From Planococcus citri (Eukaryota; Arthropoda; Insecta; Hemiptera; Pseudococcidae), in NCBI RefSeq assembly GCF_950023065.1, contig NC_088679.1, forward strand, positions 70,742,001-70,806,000: 64,000 bases of DNA, read 5' to 3'. Position numbers and translations under genes: made by a program. Below are positions 13,380-24,267 of this stretch, in pieces (position 1 is the stretch's first letter; each line of letters opens with the position of its first letter). The notes beneath the pieces are model-generated. The model made no database searches. It worked only from the letters and a program-made list of their open reading frames with translations, and was not told where the DNA came from.

Positions 13380-13789
13380 ATGTGGAGGGTTAGGGCATTA
13401 AAAAGATATATTTGTTTGGTAAACGCCCCACCAAACCACTCCCACTTGGAATTTACAGCTAACAGACCGGGGGTGTAACAGGGTACAATGAAACACAGCT
13501 GGTGATGGAATAGACTGGGGTATAGCAGGGTACAATGAGCGGCAGGTGTTCTACAAGTCCCCTTTTCCCTTTTTTAGGATTTAATGCATTAAAATAATGA
13601 ACTAAAATTGCAATTACTCAGCAATTACCCATCCGAATTGAATGAAAATAAATCTATACCCTCCGCCTTAATGATTCTCAAATAGTGTCCAATAGGTACA
13701 AAAAACGGTTGGATAGCTTAAGAGAACATTCATTGCAATTGAAATTTCAATTTCTCAAAGCGAAACCAATAGTGTGCTACGCACACTAA
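13380..13789. other. intronic stretch with a short repeated phrase
   Basis: The phrase AGGGTACAATGA occurs twice about 50 bp apart (near 13479 and 13528). Nothing else is recognised. Confidence 0.4.
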
Positions 13790-15290
13790 AAAGTGAAAAT
13801 TTTGGCAATAAAATCTAAATGGTGAAACTTTTTTGCAATTTTTCCAAAAAACAGAACTTTTTATGGCAGGTTGGGCTGAAAACAAGACTTTTGACAATTT
13901 TGGCGAAAAACTGGACTGTTCGACAATATGGGAAGAAAACCGGATGTTCGACAATTTTGATCAAAAACATCCAAAACAGGTCTAAGAAGTTCCAATTGGA
14001 AATTTTGAAAAAACGACTTTGTAGACATCTCAAGAAAAATCAACATTTTTTTGGTGCTTTTGTCAAAAAATCAGGAAATTTTTAGGAATTTTTGCAAATG
14101 TTAGATAAAACTTTTTGGCATTTTGACCCAAAAAGCTATTTTCTCATCAATTTAGGCAACAAAAAATATTTTTAGAGCATTTTTTGGTAAAGAAAACAGG
14201 ACTTTTTTGACAGCTATAAAGCAAAATCACCTTTTGAATGCTTCACAGAAAAAGCAGGAAATTACAGAAAAATTTCAGCAAAAATTAAGACTTTTAGACA
14301 ATTTTGGCAATAAATAAGACCTGTAAATTTTGAAAAAAAAAAACTAGCTAAAAGTGCTATGATTTTTTTTACAATTTCAGAAAAAAATAGGACTTTTTTG
14401 CATTTTTAGGAAAAAATGAGATTTTTAAACTATTTTGAGGAAAAAAAATACCTTTTGGGTAATTTTGGCAAAAAACAGGATTTTTTGGTATTTTAGTCAA
14501 AAAACGGAACTTAGTTTGCAATTTTGAAAAAACAACATTTTTTTTTTAGCTAGTGAAGTAAAAGTTAGTACTTTTTGAAAGTTTTGGCAATAAAACAGGA
14601 GGATAAAAATGGATAGCAGAATGACCTGAATGAGCAAGACTGTGAGACAGCTTGACATATTCTGGAATATAAAGATTGGTTAAAAATTCACTTTTGAATG
14701 GGCAGTTGGCACTCTTGGAATTTTTCAGTGACAACCTAAACTGGCCGAGAAGGGTTTCAATAAGCACCATTCAAAATATTGTAGGACCAAGACCAAAATT
14801 TCATTTTTGGCTCCTCCTGTGCAATTTGAAATTTTTGGAGAAAACTGAAAAATCTTCGAAGCCTCTAGAATGGCATAGGTAAAACTTGTTGATGTGTGAA
14901 GGTTAAAGTGAACATTTTTTGGCCCAAAAACCTGAAAAGTGAAACTTTTTTCCCATTTTAACAAAAAACAGGACTTTTTACGGCAGCTCAGGCTGAAAAC
15001 AGGACCGTTTAACAATTTTGGCAGAAAACTGTAGTGTTCAACAATTTTACCCAAGAGCAAAACCTTCTTAGAAATTTTGGCAAAAAACAGGACTAAGCAG
15101 AAATTTTAATTGGAAATTTTGAAAAAACACTCTACAGACAGCTCAGAAAAAAATCAACACATTTTGGATCTTTTGTCAAAAAAAAAAAAAACAGGAAATT
15201 TTTTAGGAATTCATTTTTTGGCATTTTTGGCATAAAAATAAGGCTTTTTGATTATTTTGACACAAAAAGCATGTTTATTCATTGATTTTG
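13790..15290. repeat. dispersed repeat family A, copies in both orientations
   Basis: Plus-oriented arrays of TTTTGGCAAAAAACAGGACT-like units lie at about 13800-14560 and 14930-15260. Between them, about 14590-14920 is a minus-oriented copy of the family's non-array module, including CATTTTTGGCTCCTCCTGTG. Head-to-tail and inverted copies are therefore nested. The open frames here are by-products of the array. Confidence 0.6.
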
Positions 15291-15479
15291 ATTCGATCAT
15301 TGTTCGAATGGTTTATTGTTGGTCATTTTACTGTGAAAAATGATTATAGCGAAGTACCAATTTTTTATAATGGTGTATAATGTTTGCGGAAATTGGATAA
15401 TTTTGATTCAATTAAACACAACGATAACGATCTAATATGTTTGGGTTCATTTTGGACCATTTCCATCAATTCGATTCCT

Positions 15480-15835
15480 TATTACTGCTCAAAACATTTG
15501 CTTTTTTGCTGAAATTGTCAAAGTTTCGCTTTTTGCCAACATTTTCAAAAAGAGTCACTTTTTTACCAAAAGTGCTCAAAAAGTCCTACTTTTTAGGCAA
15601 AAAACTGCAAAAAAGTATCACTTTTTGCCAAAACTTGAGAAAAATTCTCGCTTCATGTCAAAAATTGCCAAAAAATTTCGCTCTGAGGTCAGAAAGTTCG
15701 AAATAGTTTCACTTTCCTGGCAAAAATTTAGAAAGAATATCATTTTTTTTTTGCCAGTAAATAATAAAATTGCCAAAAAGTATTTACTGCTTTTTGCTAA
15801 GATTTTCAAAGTCTCAATCGAGTTTTATTGGTAAA
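15480..15835. repeat. family A-type array, opposite orientation
   Basis: Units of TTTTTGCCAAAA(N)nTCAAAAAGT recur about every 30 bp. This is the reverse-complement sense of the arrays at 13.8-15.3 kb. Confidence 0.55.
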
Positions 15836-18339
15836 TTTTAATTGAAAATTAGTTGTTTCTTCTTCATTCTTCTTCTTATTTTTTTTTCACATAAAATATT
15901 TTACCAATATCTCAAAACTTTTTTGGTTACTTTTTATAACTTTTTAAATCAGAAATTATGATGGATTAGGGGCGAGGGGGGGAGGGCAAACACACAAATT
16001 CAGTTACAACAACATCAAAGTACACTACCTCCATAAATGAAGACAAAAAAATACCAAACGATGGGTTTCCCATGTAGGTACGTTCAGGTAGGAGTGTTTC
16101 TTTCAACATTGGTTGTGTATAGTATTCTTCGTCGTCGACGACGACGATGCTATAGGGATGCTGTCGCTGCAACGATGACTATGGGCAAGCCGGCGAAGAG
16201 AGGGTAGCTTTTGTCATTATTCAAAACGTAGCTAGTACATGTTATGAGTTATAAATGTACCTTTTACGCGGCCAGAATGAAATGTGAAAAATGATTAATA
16301 TTGTATTACGTTTTCTAATTTTTCGCGCCGAGTCGAGTCGAGCCCGAGCCATATTACAGCCAACAGCGTAGGATGATTCTTTTTCTATGTCGCAAAAACA
16401 CAGTGAGTGAGAGAGCGAGAGAGAAGAGAAAAGCGAGCACCGCCAAAGAGGAAGAAGCGTTAAAGAAAGGAGGGAAAAAACACAGCAAGAAGGAAAGAAT
16501 GAAAGAAAACACCGAGCCGAAAAGAGAAATATTGTACGCGAGATCGTCGAAAAGAAATATTAATGATTTTCAAACGCGGAACCTTAGATTTAAAAGATTT
16601 TTTTTTCTGCCTTTCTCAAAATTAAATGAAAAAACTTCAAAGTTTTCAATACTCTTGTGCTCTTTTTTTTCGCAGTAAAACAAATCTAGCCTTCTTCACG
16701 TCGCGCCGCCACAGACTAAAAAGAATAATTGCTTTTTTTTCTCTCGCTTTTGTGAATAAAATAAAAAGTCCGTCGAAGCAAAGCAAAGGAAAAATTTAGT
16801 ATTAATATCTTGTTCGAGTCTTTTAGGTTCATTTAATTAACTCGTCGTATCTAATGCCGCACGAAGACCTGTTGACTGCACGTAGTATAACATTACGTAA
16901 GTATAACAAAACACTCGCGAGCGTAAACTTTCGAGTCGAGGCATCCTTAAAAGTTGCATTTTGTCGCTAACACGTGCTACGTCACGTTCACCCTTCCATC
17001 GTCCCCCTCGCCTTCATTCTTCGCGTCACAAAAGCTCCGAAATTAACATCGGATTCGAAGTTGCTTCTCTAAACGTCGTCGTCGTCGTCTTCTCTCGTGT
17101 CTCTCTCTCTCTCTCTCTCTCACACAGACTATTTCTCGTATGCGTGTAAAAGATGACGGAATTTCAATTAGTTCTCAGAGGTATATATTACCTGGGGTTG
17201 ATACCACCTCCTCCTTACCGACTTTACCACCAACTTGAGAAAATACCCGAATAAGTTTACCTTCGCGTCAGAAATAACTTGGCGGTGATCCCTGCTCTTC
17301 TTTGTGCCAAACTTCACCATTCTATCTCTCTCTTTCTTGACGAGACTTATTAAAAAATTGAAATGTTTCGCAGATATTCGCGAACGCATACAAAATTCAA
17401 ACGAAATTTTCATAATACCTTTTCACTCAGTCTCTGATACTTACTTACACAAAAGCCACGAGAATTTTTTCTACAATTTTTTTCCCTATGCAAAGTACAC
17501 CTATATAGCTTTTGATCGACGTGTTTCATCAACCCCCCCTCCTCCTCCTCCTCCTCATCACTGGTTTTATTTTGTCAAACATTTCCAAATATATTTGTAG
17601 ATAAAAAGAAACACACCGAGTGAAAGAGAACAGCCAAATACACGAACATGGAGATAGAAGAGCAAGAAGAACGTATTCGTATATACTTTGAGTTCAAACA
17701 TTACAGCAAAATAAACGTTTCACGATCGTTCGGTTTATTCGTTCAATTTAATTTGAAAAGAATTCAAACTTTTTAAATCGGATCGCGTGTATTTTCTCCC
17801 TCTTTCTTTCTCCCTGATTCCATCATTCGTGGCATTTTTTTCTCTTTCTCGCTCGACTAAATTTTCCTCAAACAGGCAAAATTTCACGCCGCGACGAGAG
17901 TAAATTACTTTTTTTTTCGAGTTTATTTTATTTTACTTTACTTTACTTTTTTTTTGTTTTGCGAACGAATATTTGTGGATGTTGGATTTTTTTTCGACTG
18001 AAATTTTCAAAATTGAAACCTTGAACGGGGTAATTTTCATAAAGTTTGCTTCTCGAGCGACTACACGTGATTGAAACGAACGTTTTTTTTCACGATACGA
18101 AGCGCGCGATGGGTTCGCATTTTGTTGTCAAATTTACCGTTGAAAATTTCTATTCGTTCGAGTTGAGATTTTTTTTCGATATTTATGTTGATGGGGTTTT
18201 TATCGAGCGGATTTCTTCGCCAATGTAGAAAATATAAGAGTGTGACTATTGATAATTTTTGGTTTCCAGCATAAAATAAGAGAAAGGAAGGGAAAGAGTT
18301 CTAGATGAAAATGGAGTTTCAGTTTCAGATTTTTTGTTT
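15836..18339. other. intronic stretch with microsatellites, no gene found
   Basis: The composition is more balanced, with CG-rich words and simple repeats: (TC)n at 17100-17121 and (CCT)n at 17540-17556. Short GTC/GAC runs lie near 16130 and 17080. The only TTACGTAA outside the retrotransposon lies at 16893-16900. No homology-supported exon was seen. Confidence 0.45.
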
Positions 18340-18354
18340 GGGGGGGGGGGGGGG
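18340..18354 (+). repeat. G15 homopolymer
   Basis: Fifteen consecutive G residues. Tracts of the same length occur at 48725-48739 and 59655-59669. Confidence 0.85.
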
Positions 18355-18369
18355 TATTTTCAAATTTTA

Positions 18370-18840
18370 TTTTGGTTTGTATAGTTTTCAGTTTCAGTTG
18401 TAGTTTTGTTGTTTTTTTTTTAATTTTCAGATTTTTATTTCAATGTTCAGGGGTTTTTTTGGTTTCGACTTTCGTTTTTAATTTCTTTTTAGGTTTTTTG
18501 GTTTTCAATTTTAGGGTTTTTTCTGGATTTTTTTTTCAATTTCAATGTTTTACGTTTTTAAGTTTCTCTACTTTCTGTTTTTGTTGTTTTTGCATTCGGT
18601 TTTCTTTTTCGTTTTCATTTACTTATGAAGAATTTGTTTTTTGATTTCACAGTTTTGTATTTTCAGTTTTTTTCATGTGTTCTTTGTTTTCAATTCATTT
18701 TTATTTTTCAAGTTGTATTCTTGTATTTTTTGTTTTTTTTTTCTCAGTTTTTATTTTTATGTTCTTGTATTCAGTTTTTGTGTTTCATTTTTAGTTGTTT
18801 TGATTTTCCTTTGAAATTTAGGCCCATCAGTGTTTAACTT
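18370..18840. repeat. T-rich degenerate TTTTCAG repeat, left flank copy
   Basis: A low-complexity T-rich tract with recurring TTTTCAGTTT words. The segment TTGTATTCAGTTTTTGTGTT near 18770 recurs near 42040 on the same strand beyond the retrotransposon, so both are copies of one repeat. Confidence 0.6.
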
Positions 18841-18849
18841 TTTCATCTT

Positions 18850-18999
18850 TTGTCAGGGTGTCCATTCTCTGGAAAATCTGGAAAAATGAAGGAATTTTGC
18901 AACCCTGGAAAAGTCAGGGGAAAATCAGCAAATTTTGTGATTTTCACGCAAAATTTCTGGACTTTTGAAAAAATTTCGGATAAAGGCCTGTGATGAAAG
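18850..18999. repeat. repeat fragment with CTGGAAAAGTCAGG phrase
   Basis: It begins CAGGGTGTCCATTC and contains CCTGGAAAAGTCAGGGGAAA. The same phrase occurs at about 41925-41945 on the other side of the retrotransposon. The family is unknown. Confidence 0.45.
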
Positions 19000-19742
19000 G
19001 AAAAGATTCATTCATGAACGAACTGATTGATTTTTTGAAAGAACCGTTCGCGAACGAATGGATCAATTCTTCAATTTATGAATTAATTCGTTCACGAACG
19101 ATTCACCAAAAATGATGTAATTCGTTCGCGAACGATTCACCAAAAATTATTCAATTCGTTCGCGAATGATTCACCAGAAATTATTCAATTTCTTCGTGAA
19201 TGATTCACCAAAAATTGAGTAAATGAATCGATTCGTTCGCGAACGAGTCACTATACGAATCAATTCGTTCACGAATGATTCACCAAAAATTATTCAATTC
19301 GTTTGCGAATGATTCACTGCAAAATCCAATTCGTTTGCGAAAGATTTACCAAAAATTATTCAATTTTTTCGTGAATGATTTACCAAAAATTGAGTAAATG
19401 AATCGATTCGTTCGCGAACAAGTCACATATACGAATCAATTCGTTCACGAATGATTTACCAAGAATTATGTAATTCGTTCGTGAACGGATGAACAATTCA
19501 CCAAAAATTATTCATTTCGTTCGCAAATGATTCGCCAAAAATTATTCAATTCGTTCGCGAATGATTCACCAGAAATTATTCAATTCGTTCGCGAACGATT
19601 CACCAAAAATGATTCACTTGGTTTGCTGATGATTCACTGCAAAATCCAATTCGTTCGTGAATGATTCATCAAAAATTGAGTGAGTGAATCGATTCGTTCG
19701 CGAACGAGTCACTTATACGGATCAATTCGTTCATGAGTGATT
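19000..19742. repeat. 34-bp satellite, left part
   Basis: The unit runs GATTCACCAAAAATTATTCA then ATTCGTTCGCGAAC or a close variant. About twenty diverged copies include the palindromic core CGTTCGCGAACG. Longer variants with GAATCGATTCGTTCGCGAAC and CGAGTCAC(T/A)TA give a higher-order pattern. The array is interrupted after GATT (19739-19742) by the retrotransposon and resumes with the same phase at 41030. Confidence 0.85.
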
Positions 19743-20501
19743 TGTAAAGGGAGGAATTGCGCCATTTTCCGTCGCTTAGGTGAGGGAAAATTGTTCTCCT
19801 TCTACCTTTCGCTCAGCTCTCTTACGTAACCACGCTATCTAGCGGTTTAGTTCGCGTCAGTGAAGTGTTTCACGTTATCCGATCACAACTTCAGTCAATC
19901 ACGGACTCACTAAGCGAGAGCTTAGTTTCCATTCGATAGATAGGTCGAGGTGCGGAGCCCTATCAGTACGTTCGACGTATGGAGCACGTACTTTCCACCT
20001 TATAATTACTGGGATATGGAATATCTTTTACGTAATGGACCATCGGATCGGATCGTGGTTACTCAAGAGATGAACTGCAGCATCTCTAAATTCTCTTCTT
20101 AGAGTCATTTATGTCAGACCTGCCCTATCCGGCATAAATGCCCTTCTCCCCTGGGTGGTGTTTTCAACACACATTTGCGACTACTTGTACTCGCTTCCTT
20201 TATTCAAATCGTAATTCTATTTACGTAATATAATCAGACTATGTACAATACAGTGCTTAATTAACAATAAAGCTAATGTAACGTTATAGTCGACCGAGTA
20301 TTCATTATATTCATATTTCTCTATATGCATAATTTTATATTTCATATCATTTCCGAAGAGTAGGTATACGAGGCGGTAAATCGCCAGTGCCTACCTGTGC
20401 TTGGCACTAGGTATAGGTCTAATTAGGTCGTAAGGGTGAAGTTAGACCATGTAAGACATTAGCACCGCAGGTGCAAGTAAAAATTCAATACTGTCTTTAC
20501 A
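19743..20501 (+). repeat. 5' long terminal repeat
   Basis: A 759-bp LTR starting TGTAAAG and ending CTTTACA, a perfect 7-bp inverted pair. TTACGTAA occurs at 19822, 20028 and 20221. AATAAA lies at 20266-20271. A TATAATTA-like word at about 20001 could serve a promoter, but no start site can be fixed from sequence alone. Confidence 0.95.
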
Positions 20502-20503
20502 TT

Positions 20504-20521
20504 TGGCGCCCAACGTGGGGC
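20504..20521 (+). other. primer binding site, tRNA-Lys type
   Basis: TGGCGCCCAACGTGGGGC begins two bases after the LTR. It is the known 18-nt complement of the 3' end of tRNA-Lys1,2 used by several retroviruses. The two-base spacer TT fits the processing of LTR ends. Confidence 0.9.
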
Positions 20522-21432
20522 ACGAGTGCCATAAATGCCATAAAATTTCCATAGAAATCACGAAGATCCAAGGACCAAATACCATCAACCAAGGTCAACT
20601 TCAACACCCATACCTACTTTTCACATGTGTGTGTTTAGTTCATAAGATGTTATTAATAAGATTCTTGGACCATAAATCACCATAAAGAAGTCATTTACGT
20701 AAGGATTTGATCCAGCAGTCAATGGATAGAAATATGGTACCATTTATGGTTCGCATTTATTTCATGTGTATTTTTACGTAATGGAAAATGAACCAATTAT
20801 TTCATCAGTTCGAGAAGATTTCATGTTTCGAGAAGATAGGAATGCGAGTTCATTACCTATTTATCAAACGGTGATATGGCAGTAAAATACAAGTTCCATA
20901 TTTGCAGTTTATTGCACGAATATTTTCGACCTATAAATAGATGGGGAATTTGACGTTACATTATTTCAATGTGTTCAACAACGAGAAATAGGTACCTACC
21001 TACGAGTCAGCGATCACATTCGAGCATTCAGCATTGTTACAACGGAATTACGTTCAAACATGTTACCATGATAACGAAGGAACGTGATTTTTGCTGAATT
21101 TGATACAATGGAAATTGTATTCATGTTTTTATGAGAAAATACCAACTCTACAGGCATTGTACTTTGGCCTAAAATCCCCACCAACGAGATTAATTATCTC
21201 TCACTTTCGACAGAGCTCCGAGTATGCGATTCGATATCCGAATCATTATGTTTATTTCTCTCGTATGAAGAAGTTCTCAATATCGTTGCACTTTGCGTAA
21301 TTTAGCGTTTGCTTTAGTTATAATACCAAACTTACGTTTTCGTTAGTTTTGTTACAGATACATTGTGTCTCTTGCGTAATTAATTGCGTTCCAGTTCAAT
21401 TCCAGTTCCTGTCAACGGTTCAATTTATTGAA
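20522..21432 (+). promoter_or_regulatory. untranslated leader / packaging region
   Basis: About 0.9 kb separates the primer site from gag with no substantial ATG-initiated frame. It should hold packaging and dimerisation signals (inference). TTTAC|GTAAGG with GT at 20699 resembles a splice donor. TTTTGTTACAG ending near 21356 resembles an acceptor just before gag. A leader donor could feed spliced messages for the downstream genes. Confidence 0.5.
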
Positions 21433-24267
21433 ATGGATTCCAACCAATCTAATAACGTGGGAAATGTCAACGGACAATCCAATGGTCAAAGCCAAGGTAT
21501 GGTTCCAGCCAATCCAAATCAGTCTGGATACTATGTTCAACCTCAGGCTTTCAATCCGAACGTGACTCAGTGGCCTCATCCGCAATATTTTGCGAGCTCT
21601 ACTCAAATCATGCCTCAGAATGGTCAACCTCCGATGCCGTATGGAACCCCTGGTTTCTATTTTCCGAATCAATCCATGGTTTATGGTCCACCTCAACCAA
21701 TTCAATACATGGCTCCTCCTCAAGGTAATCCCCAATTGGTCCAGCCAGCTCAAGGTACTGTTCAATCTAATCCTCCGAGTCAAACTCCGAGTCAAGCCAA
21801 TGATTCAATTCACTCAAATGGCAACCAAATTGGCAATACTACTGTGATCCCGAACCCAGCTGTTTCTCAACCTAGTACCTCAACTCAAAATATACAAACG
21901 AGTTCGAGTACTCAGGGACAGAATACAAGCGTTGTCCAAGCCACTCAACCTCAGCCAACTCCTCAACGGGTAGTAGATGGTCAAGGCCACAGTTATCACC
22001 CCAAATCACGTAATTTTTCCAAGTATAGAGAAGATCTGAAAGCAGTCAACCAAACTAAAGATCTTCCAGTTGCAAAGGCGTGTGCTAGGTTCGTATCAGC
22101 TAGAGGGTATAAAATAGGCAAAAACGTCTCCAAAGTTCTAAACTTACGTAATAATGAAGAACAATCTCGTACCAGTCGTGCACATAATAGTTTACTAGAA
22201 GAGTTACATGAATCTATGAATAGACGCCCACAGAGTCAACCTCCTCAATACCAACCTCCTCAGCAGCAACACACTGCTACACCACCTAATATTTCCGATC
22301 ATGAGGAAAGAGAAGAAAGTGCTTTTACACTTGAGCAAACTCTGCAGTGGTGTGATTTTGACAATAGGGCTGCGTGTGAAAACATAGGCAAGGATGTCTC
22401 CAACAAAAATTTATCAATAGCCGCTATTCTAGATCCTCCTAGGAGAGAAGGCCAGGCAGTACGTCGAGTTTATAATTTTGATGCTCTCGATCATTCAATG
22501 GGATTTGATGGCGTTGAAATAACGGTTCCGACTCCAACCGAGAATACTGAGCTACAAGATCATATCAAATGGTCACTAGAATGCAACGATGATCGTATCA
22601 AATCTACTGAGGATATGCAATTACGGATACGTTCTCTTGAAAAGGAATTGTCAGATACTAGAGAGGATATTAAAGATGTATATAAGAGACTATCTACCCA
22701 AATCGAAAGAGGATTTCTATACTTCCGCGAAGCCATGATCAAAGATACCCGTACAATAAAGAATTTATTTCACGAATCATATAAACAAACACAACACATT
22801 AACCATGTAGCATTAAGTGGTATGAGATTGGGCCTTGCTGCTACGGACGAGATGGCAGAAATCAGACCTATGTGCGAAGATTTGTTGGATGCTGCAGCTG
22901 ACACTTATGAGGTCCTACAACCCATGATTAGACGTTTCAATGAGATTAGTCCAGTCCCATTATTTACATCAAATGGTATACCTAATCCACCGCCAACTAC
23001 TCCACAACCTCAAATTACCAATCCCACGATTCCAGCAATTATGTACCCACAACCGCCACCAGTATACAATAATACGATTCCATCAAACGTTACAACATCT
23101 AACGTTACGTCAAATGTTATACCAACTGCTACGAATGTATCAACTCCTAATAACGTTAACACCGTCAACAATGTGGTTGATTTAACTCAAGATCAAACTC
23201 CACCAGGTATTGAAATTCTTAAGGAAAGTGGAAGGTTAGCTCAGACCAAGGAAGTTATGGAAAGTATGATTAATAATTCGGGATTAATTTATAAAAAATC
23301 GAATGGAGAAGAACAAATTGTGGAATTCCAACTTGGAACGAATCATCTCATGAAGACACCTGATGCTAATCCCAGGCAACGGCAATTAAGTTATGACTTA
23401 GACATTGCAGAGAAAAACAATTACAAATTGAAATCAAAGAATATTTTCGACAACAGACACAGGTTGACCAACACCAACTTATTTGAAGTAATTTCCTTTG
23501 TCCTCAAATTTGAACAACAAATGTGTAATAAAGGTGCATCCAACTCTCAATATATTGAATTTTTCAACGAACTCTTAATCAGTGAGGCTGCCATCAACTG
23601 GAAAGATTCACTCAAAAGATCATTTGCTTTTTATTATAATCATCGTACGTCATTCATTTTAACTATGTGGAATCAACAACAACACGAATGTGCAAAAGCA
23701 CACTTCCGTACAATCAATTTAGCTACCGATTCAACTAAGAGCTGGGCTCTAGATTTCTTAAAATGGTACACTATCCTGGGAGATACTAATATGACCGATG
23801 ACGACCTTATTTCCACCTTACACTCAGTTGTACCTAACAATATGCAACATCATTTCGGTCTTGAAATTACATGTAATAGAGTGGCATTCGAAAAACGCAT
23901 CCGAGATCTAACTATTCGACAGTTACCTACATCGTTACGACAACCTAATTCGTTACTATATCAATCTACCCCGATTCTACCTGTTAAGAAAAACAAGAAA
24001 TTCAATAAATTCGGCAAAGGTTTGCAATCCAACTCCAAACCTAATCAGAACACCACTGGGGCATCCAATCAGCCAGCGGCAGGAAATTCTGGTGCTCAAC
24101 CGTTTCGAACACAAGTTAATCACACGGATATCTCCCAGCCATCATCCTCTCAAACACAAAATGACGGAGACGATTTTCAACAACACAATGATGAAAGTTC
24201 AAAAAACGGGGAAGACTCCGACTCCTCCGACGCAGAGGAGGGGATGGGGAACAACGATCAAGAATAA
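21433..24267 (+). CDS. gag: Gag polyprotein
   Basis: The first in-frame ATG is at 21433 (GAAATGG context) and gives 944 residues. Residues 1-200 are rich in Q, N, P and S and probably disordered. About 370-490 is predicted coiled coil or long helix. About 640-840 resembles the capsid domain of Ty3/gypsy Gag (Retrotrans_gag type), including LLISEAAINW near 712-721. A Lys/Asn-rich basic stretch follows, then an acidic tail. No CCHC zinc knuckle is present, so RNA binding must rely on basic regions. It lies directly after the leader and is the zero frame for the -1 shift into pol at 24201. Its role should be virus-like particle assembly and RNA packaging. The protein is longer than most gypsy Gags. 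The frame is intact. Confidence 0.88.
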   Translation: MDSNQSNNVGNVNGQSNGQSQGMVPANPNQSGYYVQPQAFNPNVTQWPHPQYFASSTQIMPQNGQPPMPYGTPGFYFPNQSMVYGPPQPIQYMAPPQGNPQLVQPAQGTVQSNPPSQTPSQANDSIHSNGNQIGNTTVIPNPAVSQPSTSTQNIQTSSSTQGQNTSVVQATQPQPTPQRVVDGQGHSYHPKSRNFSKYREDLKAVNQTKDLPVAKACARFVSARGYKIGKNVSKVLNLRNNEEQSRTSRAHNSLLEELHESMNRRPQSQPPQYQPPQQQHTATPPNISDHEEREESAFTLEQTLQWCDFDNRAACENIGKDVSNKNLSIAAILDPPRREGQAVRRVYNFDALDHSMGFDGVEITVPTPTENTELQDHIKWSLECNDDRIKSTEDMQLRIRSLEKELSDTREDIKDVYKRLSTQIERGFLYFREAMIKDTRTIKNLFHESYKQTQHINHVALSGMRLGLAATDEMAEIRPMCEDLLDAAADTYEVLQPMIRRFNEISPVPLFTSNGIPNPPPTTPQPQITNPTIPAIMYPQPPPVYNNTIPSNVTTSNVTSNVIPTATNVSTPNNVNTVNNVVDLTQDQTPPGIEILKESGRLAQTKEVMESMINNSGLIYKKSNGEEQIVEFQLGTNHLMKTPDANPRQRQLSYDLDIAEKNNYKLKSKNIFDNRHRLTNTNLFEVISFVLKFEQQMCNKGASNSQYIEFFNELLISEAAINWKDSLKRSFAFYYNHRTSFILTMWNQQQHECAKAHFRTINLATDSTKSWALDFLKWYTILGDTNMTDDDLISTLHSVVPNNMQHHFGLEITCNRVAFEKRIRDLTIRQLPTSLRQPNSLLYQSTPILPVKKNKKFNKFGKGLQSNSKPNQNTTGASNQPAAGNSGAQPFRTQVNHTDISQPSSSQTQNDGDDFQQHNDESSKNGEDSDSSDAEEGMGNNDQE
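24201..24240 (+). promoter_or_regulatory. -1 ribosomal frameshift signal (A AAA AAC)
   Basis: In the gag frame, codons TCA AAA AAC form the canonical X XXY YYZ heptamer A AAA AAC at 24201-24207. The pol frame has its last upstream stop at 24192-24194, and gag ends at 24267, so a shift must fall between 24195 and 24267. A 6-bp GC-rich stem, CTCCTC (24222-24227) with GAGGAG (24235-24240), closes a 7-nt loop 14 nt downstream. That spacer is longer than usual, so another fold may be the real stimulator. Confidence 0.85.

Noticed and set aside
21349..21432. Extending Gag upstream to a TTG at 21349
   Set aside because: No ATG there; eukaryotic initiation at the ATG at 21433 with good context is more likely. 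The same applies to TTG starts before accessory genes 1 and 3.
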